Under the pieces are notes generated by a model. That model worked only from the letters and a program-made list of their open reading frames with translations. It did not search any database and was not told the DNA's origin. Below are positions 16,513 through 25,795 of a stretch of DNA of 64,000 nucleotides, one piece after another. The position numbers were made by a program, and so were the translations under genes. Numbering within the stretch: position 1 is the stretch's first letter; each line of letters begins with the position of its first letter. The stretch comes from Streptomyces cylindrosporus (GTDB lineage Bacteria; Actinomycetota; Actinomycetes; Streptomycetales; Streptomycetaceae), in the NCBI RefSeq assembly GCF_022698165.1, contig NZ_JALDAY010000014.1:248001-312000 (forward strand), written 5' to 3'.

Positions 16513-17190
16513 ATGGGCGGGATCGTGGTCTTCGGGGCCGGTGGGCGGGCTGGGCGGGCGGTGACGGCCGAGGCGCGACGGCGTGGGGTGACGGTGACGG
16601 CCGTGGTGCGGGAGCCGGCGCGTTATCCGGATCTCGGGGCTGAGGGTGTCGTGGTGGTGAGGGGTGATGTGACCGATTCCGGGTCGGTCGGCGGTGTCGT
16701 GGGCGGCCATGTGGCGGCCGTACATGCCGTGTCGCCGTTCAGTGGGCCGGAGCAGGGGTTCGACTCGTTGGATCCGGACTTCTTCGTCAGGGCGTCGGAT
16801 GCGTTGCTGGATGGGCTCGGGGCGGCGGGGGTGGGGCGTCTGGTCGCCATCGGTTTGTTCGCGAATCTGCTGGGGGCGGACGGGCGGGCGGTGATGGACG
16901 ACGCGGAGGTGTTCCCGCCGGAGATACGGCCGTTCGCGCTCGCCCACACCGCGGGTCTGCGTCGGCTGGGGTCGCGGGGCGGCGCGGGTCCCGTCGACTG
17001 GGTGATGCTCACGCCGGGCGGCGGGCTGGAGGAGGGTGCGGCGCGGACCGGGCGGTACCGGCTGGGCGGTGAGCGGGTTCCCGAGGGCGGATCGGGGTTG
17101 TCGTACGCGGATCTCGCGGTGGCTGTGCTCGACGAGATCGAGATGCCTACGCAGCATCGGGTTCGGGTGTCGGTGACTGGGGCGCGGTGA
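16513..17190 (+). CDS. NAD(P)-binding oxidoreductase (atypical SDR, NmrA-like)
   Basis: 225 residues with the N-terminal Rossmann motif VFGAGGRAGRAVTAEA, TAVVREPARYPDL (NADP-type Arg after strand 2), GDVTDSGSV (adenine-side Asp) and LTPGGGLEEG. The conserved YxxxK of classical SDRs is not present, as in NmrA/YwnB-like members. The start is the ATG at 16513; upstream GGGGG is a weak ribosome site. Divergent from HxlR, its probable regulator. Confidence 0.9.
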   Translation: MGGIVVFGAGGRAGRAVTAEARRRGVTVTAVVREPARYPDLGAEGVVVVRGDVTDSGSVGGVVGGHVAAVHAVSPFSGPEQGFDSLDPDFFVRASDALLDGLGAAGVGRLVAIGLFANLLGADGRAVMDDAEVFPPEIRPFALAHTAGLRRLGSRGGAGPVDWVMLTPGGGLEEGAARTGRYRLGGERVPEGGSGLSYADLAVAVLDEIEMPTQHRVRVSVTGAR

Positions 17191-17290
17191 CAGGGGCGCG
17201 GTGACCGGTGGTCGGAGATCGGTGGTCGGTGGTCGGGAGTGTGGCTGGATCGGAGTAGGTCCCGGGGGGTGTCCTGGGAAGGAAACACGT

Positions 17291-17992
17291 ATGGCGCGTC
17301 TTGCAACTCCCTCGTCCCGTACCGGGCTTCTCGTCATCCAGCCGCTCAGGCGGCGGCTTTGCGGGGAGTGTCATGCGGGGCCGTTGTCGATGCTGGTGCC
17401 GGAGGAGGGGGCGCCGCGGTGTCTGGACTGTGCGGATCTCGGGCATCTGGTGTTTCTGGCGCGCGGTGACACGGCGCTCACTCGGCGGTCGCGGGAGGAG
17501 AGTGCGCTGTCGGCGGTGGTCGTGCGGTTCAACCGGCGCAAGGGGCGGTACGAGCGGCAGGGCGTGCTGGTCGAGGAGGCGGGGCTGGCCCGGGCCGAGG
17601 AGCGGTGCCTGGCGGACGCGGAGGCTCGGCGGCGGCGCAGGGTGCGGGACGCGCGGCGGCGGGCGGCGGAGGACGTGCGGTTCGCGGAGGCGTTCGCGGC
17701 GGAGATCCGGCGGTTGTTTCCCGGGTGTCCGGAGGAGCGGGCTCGGGCGATCGCCCGGCATGCGTCCGTGCGGGGCAGTGGGCGGGTGGGGCGGAGTGCG
17801 GCGGGGCGGGCGTTGTCGGAGGGGGCGGTGGTGTCGGCGGTGGTGGCGTCCGTACGGCATGTGGAGACGCCGTACGACCAGTTGCTGATGAGTGGGGTGC
17901 CGCGGCATGAGGCTCGGCGGCGGATCAGGGCGGGGGTGGAGACGGTGCTGCGGGGGTGGCGGGCCGAGGGGACGGGGGTGGAGGTCGGCTGA
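17291..17992 (+). CDS. DUF2293 domain protein
   Basis: 233 residues, highly basic. Seen: an N-terminal Cys cluster CGECHAG...RCLDCADLGHL that could hold zinc, a basic helix-rich centre (RFNRRKGRYERQGVLVEEAGLARAEERCLADAEARRRRR) and a C-terminal helical region (FAEIRRLFPGCPEERARAIARHASVRGSGRVGRS...MSGVPRHEARRRI) corresponding to DUF2293. The start is the ATG at 17291 behind GGAAGGA. The function is unknown; the Cys cluster and basic composition hint at nucleic-acid binding, which is inference. A long noncoding repeat region follows. Confidence 0.85.
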   Translation: MARLATPSSRTGLLVIQPLRRRLCGECHAGPLSMLVPEEGAPRCLDCADLGHLVFLARGDTALTRRSREESALSAVVVRFNRRKGRYERQGVLVEEAGLARAEERCLADAEARRRRRVRDARRRAAEDVRFAEAFAAEIRRLFPGCPEERARAIARHASVRGSGRVGRSAAGRALSEGAVVSAVVASVRHVETPYDQLLMSGVPRHEARRRIRAGVETVLRGWRAEGTGVEVG

Positions 17993-18889
17993 GGGAGCGG
18001 GGTGGGGCGGGGCGGGGGAAGGAGGGTCGGTTGCGGACGTATGGCACCGCCGGGATGCGTTGTGGGGGTTGCGCGCCGTTGCGGCGGATTGGGGAGACCG
18101 GCAGGGAAAAGAGGCCGGCAGAGGGGATGGGCGACCGAATCGAGGACCCGGCCGAGGAACGGAGGCCGGCGGAGGAGACCGGCAGACGGCACCGGCAGAC
18201 GCAGCGGGCAGCGGGCAGCGGGCAGCGGGCAGCGGGCAGCGGGCAGCGGGCAGCGGCGGAGAGTAGCGGCAGAGGACCCGTCACAGAGAAGCGAGAGGGG
18301 ACCAGCAGGGGGCCCGTCAGAGAGGAGCGAGAGGGACCGGCAGAGGCCAGCCGCGGAGAGGAGCGGCGCACGGCACCCTTCAGAGAGCAGCCGGCAAGCG
18401 GACTGGCAGAGGCCAGCGGCAGAGAGCAGCTGCGCACGCACCTATCGAGAGGAACCAGAGCGCGGACCGGCACAGGGCAGCCGCAGAGAGCAGCAGCGCA
18501 CGGCACCTTCAGAGAGCAGCCAGCGAGCGGAACGGTAGAGAGCCCGCAGAGAAGGCCACCTTCGGAGAGGAGCGGCAGAGGGGGCCCTCCGAGAGCCCCC
18601 AGAGGAGGGTGGCGGGGAGGAGTGGGCGAGCGTTCGAGCGGGCGGTGGAGGAAGAGCGGGCCGCGTGAGGGGCGGGTGGGTGGTTCGAGGGGTGGCGAAG
18701 CAGGGGGTCGGTAGGCGGAGTGTGGGGTGGGTTTTGGAGGGGGCGGGGTGGTCTCGTGAGCGGGGGCTGGATGTTTGCGTATGGGTTCGGGCGTATTGGT
18801 TATGGGATTTGTGGGGTTGGGGGAATTGACTTGTGGTGATGGAGGGTGCCGGGGAGGATCTCGGGTCTATACGGGGAGTTGACGTCGTC
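17993..18889 (+). other. Non-coding purine-rich repeat region (about 0.9 kb)
   Basis: No credible gene. The region holds an 8-copy heptamer array (18201-18256), then about 330 bases of degenerate AG-rich units with GAGAGCAGC, AGAGAGGAGCG and two copies about 130 bases apart of a segment reading GCACGGCACC(C)TTCAGAGAGCAGCC. A G/T-rich stretch with a potential quadruplex (18724-18748) follows before the DUF1772 gene. The purine-rich strand is that of the upstream gene. Confidence 0.75.
18201..18256 (+). repeat. Heptamer tandem repeat (GCAGCGG x8)
   Basis: Eight perfect, uninterrupted copies of GCAGCGG. A perfect array of this length in noncoding DNA is likely to vary in copy number between isolates. 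Confidence 0.95.
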
Positions 18890-19369
18890 GTGATCGATGG
18901 GCCGTACCTGTGGCTGACCGTGCTGGGTGTGCTCGGGACCGGGCTGGTGGCCGGGGTCTTCTGCGGGTTTTCCACCTTCGTCATGCGAGGCCTGGCCGCG
19001 TTGCCGCCCGCGCAGGGCGTCGCCGCCATGAACGCGATCAACGTGACGGCGGTGATGCCGGCGTTCATGCTCGTGTTCGTGGGGTCGGCCGTGCTGTGCG
19101 CGGTGATCGGCGTGGTGACGTTCGTGCTGTGGCCGGACGACGGGCGGGTGGAGCTGCTGGTCGGCAGCGCGCTGTATCTGTTCGGGTGCTTCGGCGTGAC
19201 CATGGTCGCGAACGTGCCTCGCAACGACGCGCTGCTCAAGCTGGACCCGGGCACGCCGGAAGCGGCCGCGTACTGGCCGTCGTACGTGCGCGAGTGGACC
19301 ATGTGGAACCACGTGCGGATGGTGGCCTCCGCCGGGTCGGCCGTGGCGTACGTGCTGGCGCTCACCTGA
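18890..19369 (+). CDS. DUF1772 (anthrone-oxygenase-like) membrane protein
   Basis: About 159 residues with four hydrophobic helices and the DUF1772 pattern: TGLVAGVFCGFSTFVMRGLAALPP, AMNAINVTAVMPAFMLVFVG, VANVPRNDALLKLDPGTPEAAAYWPSYVREWTMWNHVRMVASAGSAV with the conserved NxPxN and WxxWNHxR. Known: fungal homologues include anthrone oxygenases; bacterial members are uncharacterised. The start is uncertain. The GTG at 18890 gives the usual short lead before helix 1 and has GGGGAG about 11 bases upstream; in-frame GTG/ATG codons at 18833 and 18839 are possible. Confidence 0.85.
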   Translation: MIDGPYLWLTVLGVLGTGLVAGVFCGFSTFVMRGLAALPPAQGVAAMNAINVTAVMPAFMLVFVGSAVLCAVIGVVTFVLWPDDGRVELLVGSALYLFGCFGVTMVANVPRNDALLKLDPGTPEAAAYWPSYVREWTMWNHVRMVASAGSAVAYVLALT

Positions 19370-19636
19370 AACCAGCCTGACTGGGGCTGACCTGAGACCG
19401 GCCCGGCGGAGGCTGACCTGAGCCCAGCCTGACTGGGGCCGCACTGAAACCGGCCTGAAGACGCCCTGGGCGTGGGCTGAGGAGTTCTCCGTGGGAGTTG
19501 GGGGGAAGTCTGAGGAACCTGGGCGGAAAGCGCTGTCCGTCCCCTCTGCGTCCGTGGCCGACCCGTCGTATCGTGGCCGAAAGAGTGCCGTCCGATGTCG
19601 CATGGCCTGTCGTACGCGGACGCGAGGAAGACCGCC

Positions 19637-21124
19637 ATGGCCGATCCCAAGGGTTTCATGACCACGCCGCGCCAGGACTGGCCCCGTCGGCCGGTCGGGG
19701 AGCGGGTCCGGGACTGGGACGAGGTGTACGTCCCCGGTGCGCTGCTGCCCATCATCAGCAAGCAGGCCGACCGGTGCATGGACTGCGGCATACCGTTCTG
19801 CCACGAAGCGTGTCCGCTCGGGAACCTGATCCCCGAGTGGAACGACCTGGTCAGCCGGGACGACTGGCGGGCCGCGGCGGATCGGCTGCACGCCACCAAC
19901 AACTTCCCCGAGTTCACCGGCCGGTTGTGTCCGGCGCCGTGCGAGGCGGGGTGTGTGCTCGCCATCAACCAGCCTGCCGTCACCATCAAGAACGTCGAGG
20001 TCGCCATCGCCGACCGGGCGTGGGAGCTGGGGTTCGCCCCGCCGCAGGCGCCGGACCGGCTGTCCGGGCGGACGGTGGCCGTGGTCGGCTCGGGGCCGAC
20101 GGGGCTGGCGGCGGCGCAGCAGTTGACCCGGGCCGGGCACACGGTCGCGGTCTACGAGAAGGACGACCGGCTCGGCGGGCTGATGCGGTACGGGATCCCC
20201 GAGTTCAAGATGGAGAAGCGGCATCTGGAGCGGCGGATCGAGCAGATGCGGGCCGAGGGGACGAAGTTCCGTACGTCGACCGCGGTCGGGCGGGACGTGG
20301 GGGCGGCGGAGTTGCGGGCCCGGTACGACGCGGTGGTGATCGCGACCGGGGCGACTGCCTGGCGCGAACTGCCGGTTCCGGGGCGGGAGTTGGCCGGGGT
20401 GCAGCAGGCGATGGAGTATCTGCCGCTGGCCAACCGGGTGTGTGAGGGGGACCTGGAGAGCTCGCCGATGTCCGCCGCCGGGAAGCATGTCGTCATCGTG
20501 GGCGGCGGGGACACCGGGGCGGACTGTCTGGGGACGGCGGTACGGGAAGGGGCCGCGTCGGTGACCCAGTTGGACATCTACGCGCAGCCCGGTGCCGAGC
20601 GGGACGAGGACGCGGAGCCCTGGCCGACGTACCCGAAGATCTACCGGTTGTCCGCGGCGCACGAGGAGGCGGGGGAACTGGGGACGGCGCCCACGGCGGA
20701 CGCGGACGCGCGGTTGTTCGCGGCGTCGACGCTGCGGTTCGTGGGGGACGCGGACGGGCATGTGCGGTCGCTGCACCTGGTCGAGGTGGATGCGGGGCGG
20801 CGGCCGGTGGCGGGGACGGGTCGGAGCCTGCCGGCCGATCTCGTGCTGCTCGCGCTGGGGTTCTCCGGGCCCGACCGGGAGGACGGCCTGATCGGGCAGT
20901 TGGGGCTGGCGATGGAGGCGCGCGGGACGATCACCCGGGACGCGGGGTTCGCGACGAGCGTGCCGGGGGTGTTCGCGGCCGGGGACGCGGCTCGGGGGCA
21001 GTCGTTGATCGTGTGGGCGATCGCGGAGGGGCGGGCCGTGGCAGCGGCTGTGGACCGGTATCTGACAGGGAGTACGAGGTTGCCTGCGCCCATCGGGCCC
21101 TATGACCGGCCCATGACCGTATAG
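19637..21124 (+). CDS. gltD: Glutamate synthase small subunit-like NADPH oxidoreductase
   Basis: 495 residues. Seen: two cysteine clusters for iron-sulfur centres (CMDCGIPFCHEACP, Cys 47, 50, 55, 59; CPAPCEAGC, Cys 98, 102, 106), the FAD motif VVGSGPTGLAAAQQL (150-164), GLMRYGIPEFKM, the NADPH motif VGGGDTGADCLG, and GVFAAGDAARGQSLIVWAIAEGR near the end. Known: GltD passes electrons from NADPH to GltB for glutamate synthesis. No gltB is adjacent, so this may be a second copy, or a generic NADPH-FeS donor. The start ATG at 19637 follows GAGGAAG; an in-frame ATG at 19595 is less likely. Confidence 0.94.
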   Translation: MADPKGFMTTPRQDWPRRPVGERVRDWDEVYVPGALLPIISKQADRCMDCGIPFCHEACPLGNLIPEWNDLVSRDDWRAAADRLHATNNFPEFTGRLCPAPCEAGCVLAINQPAVTIKNVEVAIADRAWELGFAPPQAPDRLSGRTVAVVGSGPTGLAAAQQLTRAGHTVAVYEKDDRLGGLMRYGIPEFKMEKRHLERRIEQMRAEGTKFRTSTAVGRDVGAAELRARYDAVVIATGATAWRELPVPGRELAGVQQAMEYLPLANRVCEGDLESSPMSAAGKHVVIVGGGDTGADCLGTAVREGAASVTQLDIYAQPGAERDEDAEPWPTYPKIYRLSAAHEEAGELGTAPTADADARLFAASTLRFVGDADGHVRSLHLVEVDAGRRPVAGTGRSLPADLVLLALGFSGPDREDGLIGQLGLAMEARGTITRDAGFATSVPGVFAAGDAARGQSLIVWAIAEGRAVAAAVDRYLTGSTRLPAPIGPYDRPMTV

Positions 21125-21171
21125 GGCCCGAAGGCGCGACGACACACAAACCCAAGGCGCGGAAAGAGGCG

Positions 21172-21687
21172 TCAGCGGCGGCGTTCGTCCGTGCCCGCCA
21201 CCTTCGCCGTCGACAGGGCGACCCGGTTCCACGTGTTGATCGTGAGGATCAGGGACAGTACGTGGGCCAGTTCCTCGTCGTCGAAGTGGGCGGCGGCCTC
21301 CGCGTAGACGTCCGCCGGGACGCCCTTGTCGGCCACCAGGGTCACCGCCTCCGTCAGGGCCAGGGCCGCCTGTTCCCTCGGGGTGAAGAAGTGACGGGCC
21401 TCCCGCCAGACCGGAACCATGTGCAGGCGGTCCTCGCTCTCGCCGGCCTTGCGGGCGTCGTTGGTGTGCATGTGCAGGCAGTACGCGCAGTGGTTGAGGT
21501 GCGAGGCGCGGATCTGGATCAGCTCGACGAGGGCGGGGTCGAGGCCCTCGCGCGCGGCGGCGTCGAAGCCGACGAGGGCACGGAAGACCTTCGGGGCGGA
21601 CTTGGCGAAGTCGATGCGAGCGGTGGTGGAGGTAGAGGTGGTAGTGGCGGCGGCGGTGCCGGTGGCGGTGGTGGTGTTCGTCGTCAT
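21172..21687 (-). CDS. Carboxymuconolactone decarboxylase / AhpD-like protein
   Basis: 171 residues. Seen: the CxxC-His active site CAYCLH (Cys67 and Cys70) of AhpD-like peroxidase-associated proteins, with IQIRASHLNHC before it and ALTEAVTLVADKGVPADVY after it. A Thr/Ala-rich N-terminus (residues 1-23, encoded by a GGTGGC-type simple repeat) is low complexity and probably disordered. The ATG at 21687 is chosen over an upstream TTG. It is divergent from the MocR-type regulator with only 47 bases between the starts, so the regulator probably controls it. Confidence 0.92.
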   Translation of the reverse strand: MTTNTTTATGTAAATTTSTSTTARIDFAKSAPKVFRALVGFDAAAREGLDPALVELIQIRASHLNHCAYCLHMHTNDARKAGESEDRLHMVPVWREARHFFTPREQAALALTEAVTLVADKGVPADVYAEAAAHFDDEELAHVLSLILTINTWNRVALSTAKVAGTDERRR

Positions 21688-21734
21688 GTCATTCAAGCTA
21701 CGGGGGTGAAAGACCCACTGTAGGGTGCATTTCC

Positions 21735-23297
21735 ATGGCTGAATCGTGGGTCAATTCCGCGGAGCGGATCGGGGCCGATCTGCATCTGGAGGTGGCGGCG
21801 GCGGGTGGGCGGCGGGCCGCCGTCGCCGCGGCGCTGCGTGAGGCCGTGCGGAGCGGGCGGCTCGCTCCCGGCACCCGGTTGCCGCCGTACCGTTCCCTGG
21901 CCGCGGACCTCGGCGTCGCCCGCAACACCGTCGCCGACGCCTACTCCGAGCTGGTCGCGGAGGGATGGCTCACGGCCCGGCAGGGCTCGGGCACACGGGT
22001 CGCGGAACGGGCGGAACCGCTGCGGCGCGGGGAGCGGGGTGCCATAAGCGCGCAGGCACGCGCGCGTGACGAAAGCCGTCCAGCACGCGCGCGTGACGAA
22101 AACCGCCCCGCACGCGCGCGTGGGTCCGAGTCGCTGCCGCCAAACGCCCGCGGCCGGCGGACTCCGCCCCCACCACTACCCCCTCCCCCTCCCCCGCGCC
22201 GCCCGCTCCACGACCTCCGGCAGGGCACCCCGGACGCCTCGGCGTTCCCCCGTGGCGAGTGGGTTGCCTCGTACCGGCGGGCTGTTCTCGGCGCGGCCGG
22301 TGAGGTGTTCGGGCCGGGGGAGCCGGCCGGGCGGGTGGAGTTGCGGGAGGCGCTCGCGGAGTATCTGGCACGTACTCGGGGGGTGCGGACGGAGCCGGGG
22401 CGGATCGTGGTGTGTTCCGGGTTCGCGCACGGTCTGCGGTTGCTGTTCGGGGGCGGCGTGCTGCGCGGGCCGCTCGCCGTGGAGGCGTACGGCCTGCCCT
22501 TCCACCGGGAGTTGCTCGCGGGCGCGGGCGTGCGCACCGTACCGCTGCCGTTGGACGAACACGGCGCGCTCGTGGGCCGGTTGGGGCGGGAGCGGGCCGT
22601 GCTGCTCACGCCCGCGCACCAGTTTCCGACCGGTGGGCCGCTGCACGCGGAGCGGCGGGCGGCCGTGGTCGACTGGGCACGCGCGCGTGACGGGGTGGTG
22701 CTGGAGGACGACTACGACGGGGAGTTCCGGTACGACCGCAAGCCCGTCGGCGCCGTGCAGGGGCTCGACCCCGAGCGGGTGATCCTGCTCGGCTCGGTCA
22801 GCAAGAGCCTGTCGCCGGCCGTACGGCTGGGCTGGATGGTGCTTCCGGAGCGGTACGTCGACGGGGTGCTCGCGGCCAAGGGCGAGCGGGAGGCATGGGC
22901 GAGCGTCCTCGACCAGCTGAGCCTCGCCGACTTCATCTCCAGTGGGTCGTACGACCGTCACGTGCGACGGATGCGGCAGCGGTACCGGCGTCGGCGCGAC
23001 CGGCTCGTGGCGGCGCTCGCCGAGCACGCGCCGCACATCGAGGTCACCGGGGTCGCGGCGGGCCTGCACGCGGTGCTGCGGCTGCCGCCCGGCACCGAGC
23101 GGTCCGCCGTCAAGGCGGCGGTCTGGAACGGCGTCGCGCTCGACGGACTGGCCGAATTCCGGCACCCGGACGCGGAGATGGATACACCCGACGGCCTGGT
23201 CGTGGGGTACGCGACGCCCCCGGAGCACGCGTACGGGGCGGCGCTGGAGGCGCTGCTCCGGGTGCTGCCGCCGGGGGCGCCGGATACGGCGGTGTGA
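21735..23297 (+). CDS. MocR/PdxR family regulator (GntR HTH fused to an aminotransferase domain)
   Basis: 520 residues. An N-terminal GntR winged helix (about 20-90: LREAVRSGRLAPGTRLPPYRSLAADLGVARNTVADAYSELVAEGWL in two parts) is joined by a Pro/Arg-rich linker to a fold-type I aminotransferase domain with LLTPAHQFPTGG, LEDDYDGEFRYDRKPVGA and LLGSVSKSLSPAVRLGW, where SKS carries the PLP-binding Lys. Known: such proteins sense PLP or related ligands. The linker contains a 27-bp, 9-residue repeat (ARARDESRP, ARARDENRP, ARARGSE). TAGGGT at 21721-21726, 8 bases before the ATG, suggests a leaderless transcript. Some homologues activate pyridoxal synthesis genes, but none are nearby; the divergent AhpD-like gene is the likelier target. 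Confidence 0.94.
   Translation: MAESWVNSAERIGADLHLEVAAAGGRRAAVAAALREAVRSGRLAPGTRLPPYRSLAADLGVARNTVADAYSELVAEGWLTARQGSGTRVAERAEPLRRGERGAISAQARARDESRPARARDENRPARARGSESLPPNARGRRTPPPPLPPPPPPRRPLHDLRQGTPDASAFPRGEWVASYRRAVLGAAGEVFGPGEPAGRVELREALAEYLARTRGVRTEPGRIVVCSGFAHGLRLLFGGGVLRGPLAVEAYGLPFHRELLAGAGVRTVPLPLDEHGALVGRLGRERAVLLTPAHQFPTGGPLHAERRAAVVDWARARDGVVLEDDYDGEFRYDRKPVGAVQGLDPERVILLGSVSKSLSPAVRLGWMVLPERYVDGVLAAKGEREAWASVLDQLSLADFISSGSYDRHVRRMRQRYRRRRDRLVAALAEHAPHIEVTGVAAGLHAVLRLPPGTERSAVKAAVWNGVALDGLAEFRHPDAEMDTPDGLVVGYATPPEHAYGAALEALLRVLPPGAPDTAV
22057..22122 (+). repeat. 27-bp in-frame repeat with CACGCGCGCGTG palindrome in the MocR linker
   Basis: Three copies of the palindrome CACGCGCGCGTG start at 22057, 22084 and 22111, exactly 27 bases apart; the two complete units differ at only four or five positions. 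Because 27 is a multiple of three, the array encodes a 9-residue repeat and keeps frame. Confidence 0.9.
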
Positions 23298-23584
23298 GTC
23301 GACGGAGACGGGCCCTCGCACCTGCGGAGGACGCCGTGCGTACTACCCCCGGACGAGGCCGTGTCGGCGGTCTCCTCCCGGCTCACGAAATCGGGGCGGA
23401 GCGGACGGGAAAGCGACGTCCAACCGACCTGTGGGGCAACGGCGGTGGGACCATGGGTGAGGAGGCGTGTCATGGCCGTGTCCCTCCGGAGCGGCCGGGG
23501 CCCGCCCCATCCTTCGTTCCGCCGTCAGGCGCTGGGCCACCCCCGCGCGTCCCCCCTGTTGGCGGTCGGTCCTGGAGGGTGTTG

Positions 23585-25795
23585 ATGACGACGCTCGACG
23601 AACGTCAGGGTGACGGCCGTATCGCCGCGCGGGGTCGGGCCGGGGCGTACGGCCCGGCCGCCGTCCCGCTGGACGAACCCGCCGCCGCGCTCCCCCACCG
23701 CGCCGGTTCCAAGGCGGCGAACCTCGCGCGGGCCGCCCGGGCCGGGCTGCCGGTGCTTCCCGGTTTCGTGATCCCCGACGGCTCGGAAGACGACACGATC
23801 GCCCTGCGGCGGGCCTGGGACGAGCTGTCCGAGGGCGGTGCCCGGCCGCTCGTCGTGCGGTCCTCCTCGCCGCAGGAGGACACCCAGGAGTCGTCGCTGG
23901 CGGGGCAGTTCGCGTCCGTGCTGGATGTGCGGGGCTGGCGGGACTTCCTTACGGCGGTACGGGCGGTGCTCGACTCGGCGCGGCGGCCCGGCGGGGAGAC
24001 GGCCCCGATGGCGGTGCTGGTGCAGCCGATGCTGGCGGCCCGGGTCGGCGGGGTGATGTTCGGGGCGGATCCCGTGGAGGGACGGGCCGACCGGATGCTG
24101 GTGAGCGCGGTGCGCGGTGGGCCGGACAGTCTGGTCAGCGGTGAACAGGCGGGAACCAACTACTGGTTGAGCCGGTCGGGGCGGCTGCTGCGAACCGAGC
24201 CGCCGACGGCGGACGCGGTCCTCACCCGTGGCGAACTGTTCCGGCTGGCCCGGCTCGCGCGGCGGGCCCGGCGGGTGTTCGGGGGGCCGCAGGACATCGA
24301 GTTCGGGTTCGACGGGGACGGGCGGCTGTGGCTGTTCCAGAGCCGGCCGATCACGGCGATGGCGGCGCGGCCCGCGCGTGGGGCGCGGCTGCTGGGGCCC
24401 GGACCGGTGGCGGAGACGCTGCCGGAGCAACTGCTGCCGCTGGAGGAGGACTTGTGGGTGACGCCGATGGCCCGCGGGCTCGCCGCCGCGCTGGACATCG
24501 GGGGCAGTGCGCCGCGGCGGCTGCTGCGCCGGGTGCCGGTGGTGACGACGGTCGGGGGGCGGGCCGCGGCGGATCTGCGGCTGCTGGGGGCGGCGCCGCC
24601 GAGGCACCGGTGGCTGGCGCTGCTGAACCCGGCGCCGGGTGCGCGGCGGCTGGGCGCGGCCTGGCGGGTGGGACGCCTCAGCGCGGCGCTGCCCGGCCTG
24701 GCCACGGACCTCGTCGCCGACGTCGACCGCCACCTCGCCGGGGTCCCGGCACCGGCCGAACTCACCGCGGCCGACCTGACCGCCGAACTCCGCTGGACCC
24801 GGAGGGCGTTGGTCTCCCTGCATGCCCAGGAGGCCCTGGCGGGGGCGCTGCTGCGGGAACCGCCGAGGAGCCGTACGGCGGCGGGGGCGGCCCTGAGCGC
24901 GCTGGCGCAGGCGCAGGCACGAGGCGTGCCGGACGAGCGGGCGGCGGCCGAGGATCCGGTGGTACTGGCACTTACGGCGCCGAGTCTGCGGGGGCCGGGG
25001 CGGTTGCCGGAGAGGGTGGCGTCGGGTGCGGGCGGGGACGGGGAGCGACGGGAGGTGGCGGCCGGGGTCGCGGCTACGACTGAGGCTGGTGCCGCGGCTG
25101 CGACTGGGGCTGGGGCTGGGGCTGGGGGCGACGGATTGGGGCATGCTTCGGCTTCGGTGCCCGGCATCGAGTCCCCGACAGCTCCAACTGCCGTACGCCA
25201 CACCACTCACCGCTCCCCCGCACTCCCCCCGCGCGAAGCCCTCCGGCTCCGGGTTCGTTGGGTGCAGGAGCTTCAGGTGCGGCTTGTCCGGGAGGGTGGG
25301 CGGCGGCTGGGGCTCGGGGCGGAGCGCGTCGGGATGCTTCGTTGGCGGGAGTTGGGCACCGTACTGGAGGACGGGGTTTCGTTGCCGGGGGATCTTCACT
25401 CGCGGGTGCCGCAGGGGGCGTCGGCGCCGTTGCCGGACGCGTTCCGGCTCGCGGACGGGAAGGTCGTGGCCGAGCGGCACGGAGATGCCGACGGCGGTCG
25501 GGGGGTGTCCGGTGGGCGCGTCGTCGGGACGGTGTGGGACGGGAGCGGGCCCCGGCCACCGGACCCCGTGCTCGTCGTACGCACCCTCGACCCCGCCCTC
25601 GCCCCGCTGTTGCCCCGACTCACCGGCCTGATCGCCCAGACTGGCAGTCCGCTGTCCCATCTCGCCGTGCTGGCACGGGAGTTCGGCCTGCCGGCAGTGG
25701 TGGGAGCGACGGATGCGGTACGGCGTTTTCCGCCGGGGTCGCGCGTGGCGATGGACGGGGGTACGGGTGACGTACGCGCCGAGGAGCCCCGATGA
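23585..25795 (+). CDS. PEP-synthase/rifampin-phosphotransferase-like protein
   Basis: 736 residues. The N-terminal third is a pyruvate-phosphate-dikinase-type ATP-grasp domain (HRAGSKAANLARAARAGLPVLPGFVI; VRSSSPQEDTQESSLAGQF; PQDIEFGFDGDGRLWLFQSRPI). A middle helical region has a Gly/Ala-rich insert (about 475-540). The C-terminus is the swivelling phosphohistidine domain TGSPLSHLAVLAREFGLPAVVG with His692. The PEP/pyruvate TIM barrel of true PEP synthase is absent. ATP-grasp plus central domain plus His domain is the architecture of rifampin phosphotransferase, which transfers the beta-phosphate of ATP to a small molecule. The substrate here is unknown; rifampin is not implied. The ATG at 23585 follows GGAGGG. 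It is coupled (ATGA) to a membrane-protein gene. Confidence 0.88.
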   Translation: MTTLDERQGDGRIAARGRAGAYGPAAVPLDEPAAALPHRAGSKAANLARAARAGLPVLPGFVIPDGSEDDTIALRRAWDELSEGGARPLVVRSSSPQEDTQESSLAGQFASVLDVRGWRDFLTAVRAVLDSARRPGGETAPMAVLVQPMLAARVGGVMFGADPVEGRADRMLVSAVRGGPDSLVSGEQAGTNYWLSRSGRLLRTEPPTADAVLTRGELFRLARLARRARRVFGGPQDIEFGFDGDGRLWLFQSRPITAMAARPARGARLLGPGPVAETLPEQLLPLEEDLWVTPMARGLAAALDIGGSAPRRLLRRVPVVTTVGGRAAADLRLLGAAPPRHRWLALLNPAPGARRLGAAWRVGRLSAALPGLATDLVADVDRHLAGVPAPAELTAADLTAELRWTRRALVSLHAQEALAGALLREPPRSRTAAGAALSALAQAQARGVPDERAAAEDPVVLALTAPSLRGPGRLPERVASGAGGDGERREVAAGVAATTEAGAAAATGAGAGAGGDGLGHASASVPGIESPTAPTAVRHTTHRSPALPPREALRLRVRWVQELQVRLVREGGRRLGLGAERVGMLRWRELGTVLEDGVSLPGDLHSRVPQGASAPLPDAFRLADGKVVAERHGDADGGRGVSGGRVVGTVWDGSGPRPPDPVLVVRTLDPALAPLLPRLTGLIAQTGSPLSHLAVLAREFGLPAVVGATDAVRRFPPGSRVAMDGGTGDVRAEEPR

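Noticed and set aside
18201..18256. CRISPR-like array
   Set aside because: Units are 7 bp with no spacers; none of the other arrays has unique spacers either.
17956..18714. 252-residue plus-strand frame over the purine-rich repeats
   Set aside because: Starts inside the DUF2293 gene in another frame and consists of translated simple repeats.
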